From Nitrososphaeraceae archaeon (GTDB lineage: Archaea; Thermoproteota; Nitrososphaeria; Nitrososphaerales; Nitrososphaeraceae), in assembly GCA_030038695.1 (NCBI GenBank), contig JASHSN010000485.1, forward strand, positions 1-6,177: a DNA stretch of 6,177 nt. The letters are read 5' to 3'. The translations under genes and the position numbers were made by a program. Under the pieces are notes generated by a model. The model searched no databases and was not told the DNA's origin. It was given only the letters and a program-made list of their open reading frames with translations. This document shows positions 5,082 to 6,177 of the stretch, in pieces; the first letter of the stretch is position 1, and the number at the start of each line of letters is the position of its first letter.

Positions 5082-5813
5082 ATGGGACGTAAGGACTGGT
5101 ATTATGTCCATCTTCCAAAACTTTTGACTAAACGACTTGACCAATTCTTGGAAACGCCTAGAGCTAGAAGTATGGGTATGTCTGACAAACCCGAGCTATT
5201 ACGACACATTATCAACGACTTCCTTGAGGAGCAAGAAGTTTTTTACAAAAACCTAGAATCTATCAATGACTTTATTCTACAAATTAGGGATCGTGACCAT
5301 CTAGCTCTTATTTATAATGAAAAATCACAATTCGAAGAGATCGTTGGTACGTTCATAAAGCGAGGCATAAATTACAATCAGATCAATATACTGGTCATAT
5401 GTAAGAGAGAGGAGACGCAATTCCTACAATCTCTTAATAAGATCGAAAAGATAGATTCCTTATTCAATTCGCAAGACATAATGATAATTTTAACCGATGA
5501 ATGCTTTCCTAACGAATCCTATCCGGTTGAACCCTTATTTACACAAGTACGAAGCATTGGCGAGATGGCCAAAGAAAAATCAAAATGTGGGTTAAACGTC
5601 ATAGGTACATTGCCAGGAAGACTGATCGAACAGGGGAAATATGAGGACGCTATTAATATCGAAACTGGATGGCACGAGGCAATACAAAAATTTGAGATAC
5701 CAATTACTCCAATTTGCCTGTACAAATCAATTCCAGATAACGTTGAAGATCGTTTTTCGGAAATCCATGATCTTGTAATCAAACATGCAGTTACGTCAAC
5801 TGGTTTACTATAA
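5082..5813 (+). CDS. ribbon-helix-helix plus MEDS sensory domain protein (DcmR-like regulator)
   Basis: This 243-residue soluble protein most likely senses a signal and controls transcription. Residues 7-52 fit a ribbon-helix-helix: strand YYVHLP (7-12), helix KLLTKRLDQFLET (13-25), an unusually long turn rich in Arg, Met and Ser, then helix PELLRHIINDFLEEQE (37-52). Residues 72-235 fit the MEDS domain, named from methanogens and the methylotroph repressor DcmR. It shows the opening DHLALIYNEKSQFEEIVGTF, a beta strand INILVICKRE (101-110), IMIILTDECF (133-142) and a helical end with GKYEDAINIETGWHE. MEDS is a degenerate RecA/KaiC-like fold; I see no Walker A motif, so it probably binds rather than hydrolyses its ligand, which is unknown. 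DNA-binding plus MEDS is the same order as DcmR, which supports a regulator. The start is ATG 5082, set by the TATA box. It is monocistronic; the nearest upstream gene is the broken DM13, whose promoter palindromes could be targets. The RHH call is less sure than the MEDS call. Confidence 0.8.
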   Translation: MGRKDWYYVHLPKLLTKRLDQFLETPRARSMGMSDKPELLRHIINDFLEEQEVFYKNLESINDFILQIRDRDHLALIYNEKSQFEEIVGTFIKRGINYNQINILVICKREETQFLQSLNKIEKIDSLFNSQDIMIILTDECFPNESYPVEPLFTQVRSIGEMAKEKSKCGLNVIGTLPGRLIEQGKYEDAINIETGWHEAIQKFEIPITPICLYKSIPDNVEDRFSEIHDLVIKHAVTSTGLL

Positions 5814-5904
5814 AATGATGGTAAGCCTACATAATTAAATAAATTTGCATATGTTGGTGGATTATGGACGCTGTAACTAATTCTTGAAAACATCATTAAT
5901 GTCA

Positions 5905-5976
5905 GATCCTAATACCAGGTGCTTGTCATGGTATCTTCTTGCTGGTTCAAGGGGAGTCGAAAACAGAAGTAGGATC
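5905..5976. ncRNA. candidate three-way-junction structured element
   Basis: Three perfect stems adjoin with no unpaired base between them. P1 pairs GATCCTA (5905-5911) with TAGGATC (5970-5976). P2 pairs ATACCA (5912-5917) with TGGTAT (5929-5934). P3 pairs CTTCT (5935-5939) with AGAAG (5965-5969). P2 has an 11-nt loop and P3 a 25-nt loop. It could be a small RNA, a 3' UTR element of the MEDS gene (stop codon 92 bases upstream) or a folded DNA end of a mobile element. Strand cannot be decided. I recognise no known RNA family. Confidence 0.35.
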
Positions 5977-5991
5977 TTAATAGGTATATAA

Positions 5992-6105
5992 CTATGTCAG
6001 TTCTACCGACTCATACTGCTCACACATTATGTAGGGGGTAATAACGATCCTAACCTTATCATATTGTTGCACTGAGATTGCAAAAGATAGTTCGATTTCG
6101 ACCAT
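5992..6105 (-). CDS. putative 37-residue small protein, unrecognised
   Basis: ATG at 6105 on the minus strand opens a frame beginning MVEIELSFAISVQQYDKVRI and ending in YESVELT at TAG 5992-5994. The composition is protein-like, with alternating hydrophobic residues suggesting beta strands, and the 'I---QYDKVR--ITPY--CEQYESVE' pattern faintly recalls the end of ribbon-helix-helix proteins. A TATA-like ATAAATT (6131-6137 read on the minus strand) lies about 29 bases upstream, fitting a leaderless or very short-leader message. It could equally be a fragment of a longer gene or chance. Confidence 0.3.
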   Translation of the reverse strand: MVEIELSFAISVQQYDKVRIVITPYIMCEQYESVELT

Positions 6106-6177
6106 GGTATGTATCTAAGTGAAGTGTCTGAATTTATGTCGTTATTTGTTCGTTACATAACCTAGATTCGGAAATAG

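Larger units (their letters stand above)
5814..6177. other. 3' intergenic stretch with a predicted fold and one small ORF
   Basis: No recognisable gene follows the MEDS protein on the plus strand. The stretch contains the structured element at 5905-5976, a plus-strand TATA-like GTATATAA at about 5984-5991 with no gene behind it, and the minus-strand ORF at 5992-6105. Confidence 0.4.

Noticed and set aside
5940..5976. tRNA T-arm-like sequence (GGTTCAAGG on plus, TTCGACTCCCC on minus)
   Set aside because: No matching T-stem partner, no acceptor stem and no anticodon arm can be built around it on either strand.

Overview
The window looks like accessory chromosome from an AT-rich ammonia-oxidising archaeon of the Nitrososphaerales, most likely of the Nitrosocosmicus/Nitrososphaera type. 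This rests on protein families I recognise by eye: a PsbP-like domain with the Nitrososphaeria-style ending, the small helix-turn-helix family with the EIAK...MSFRDI motif, a MASE3 histidine kinase, a DM13 domain protein and a MEDS-domain regulator. Archaeal TATA boxes 24-30 bases upstream of start codons, typical of leaderless or near-leaderless transcripts, agree with this. No ribosomal or housekeeping gene is present to fix the taxonomy.

Layout from left to right. Positions 3-329 hold the 3' part of a frame-damaged PsbP-like gene (plus strand), cut by the window edge. Positions 330-747 have no convincing gene but carry two perfect 9-bp hairpins. Positions 748-1000 (minus) hold a frameshifted HTH regulator. 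Positions 1001-1214 are intergenic with a G/C-rich inverted repeat. Positions 1215-2849 (minus) encode a full-length MASE3 sensor histidine kinase with an awkward 5' end: a GTG start directly behind an in-frame stop, overlapped by a 32-codon ORF. Positions 2850-3334 are ambiguous, with no recognisable gene. Positions 3335-3922 (plus) encode a secreted, C-terminally anchored surface protein. Positions 3923-4484 contain short ORFs, an imperfect tandem repeat and palindromes. Positions 4485-4934 (plus) are a DM13 protein gene broken by one in-frame TAA. Positions 5082-5813 (plus) encode an intact ribbon-helix-helix/MEDS regulator with a leaderless promoter and an abutting dyad. The last 360 bases contain a possible three-way-junction structure and a 37-codon minus-strand ORF.

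Three genes look intact: the sensor kinase, the anchored surface protein and the RHH-MEDS regulator. All are sensing or envelope functions. At least three others (PsbP-like, HTH, DM13) are damaged, so this is a gene-poor stretch undergoing decay, or a low-quality assembly; sequence alone cannot separate these. No operon, transposase, integrase, CRISPR array, tRNA or rRNA was found. The kinase has no response regulator beside it. The most useful leads are the 5905-5976 fold, the palindromes around the DM13 and MEDS promoters, and a few small ORFs with well-placed TATA boxes. I did not find a clearly new multi-gene system.
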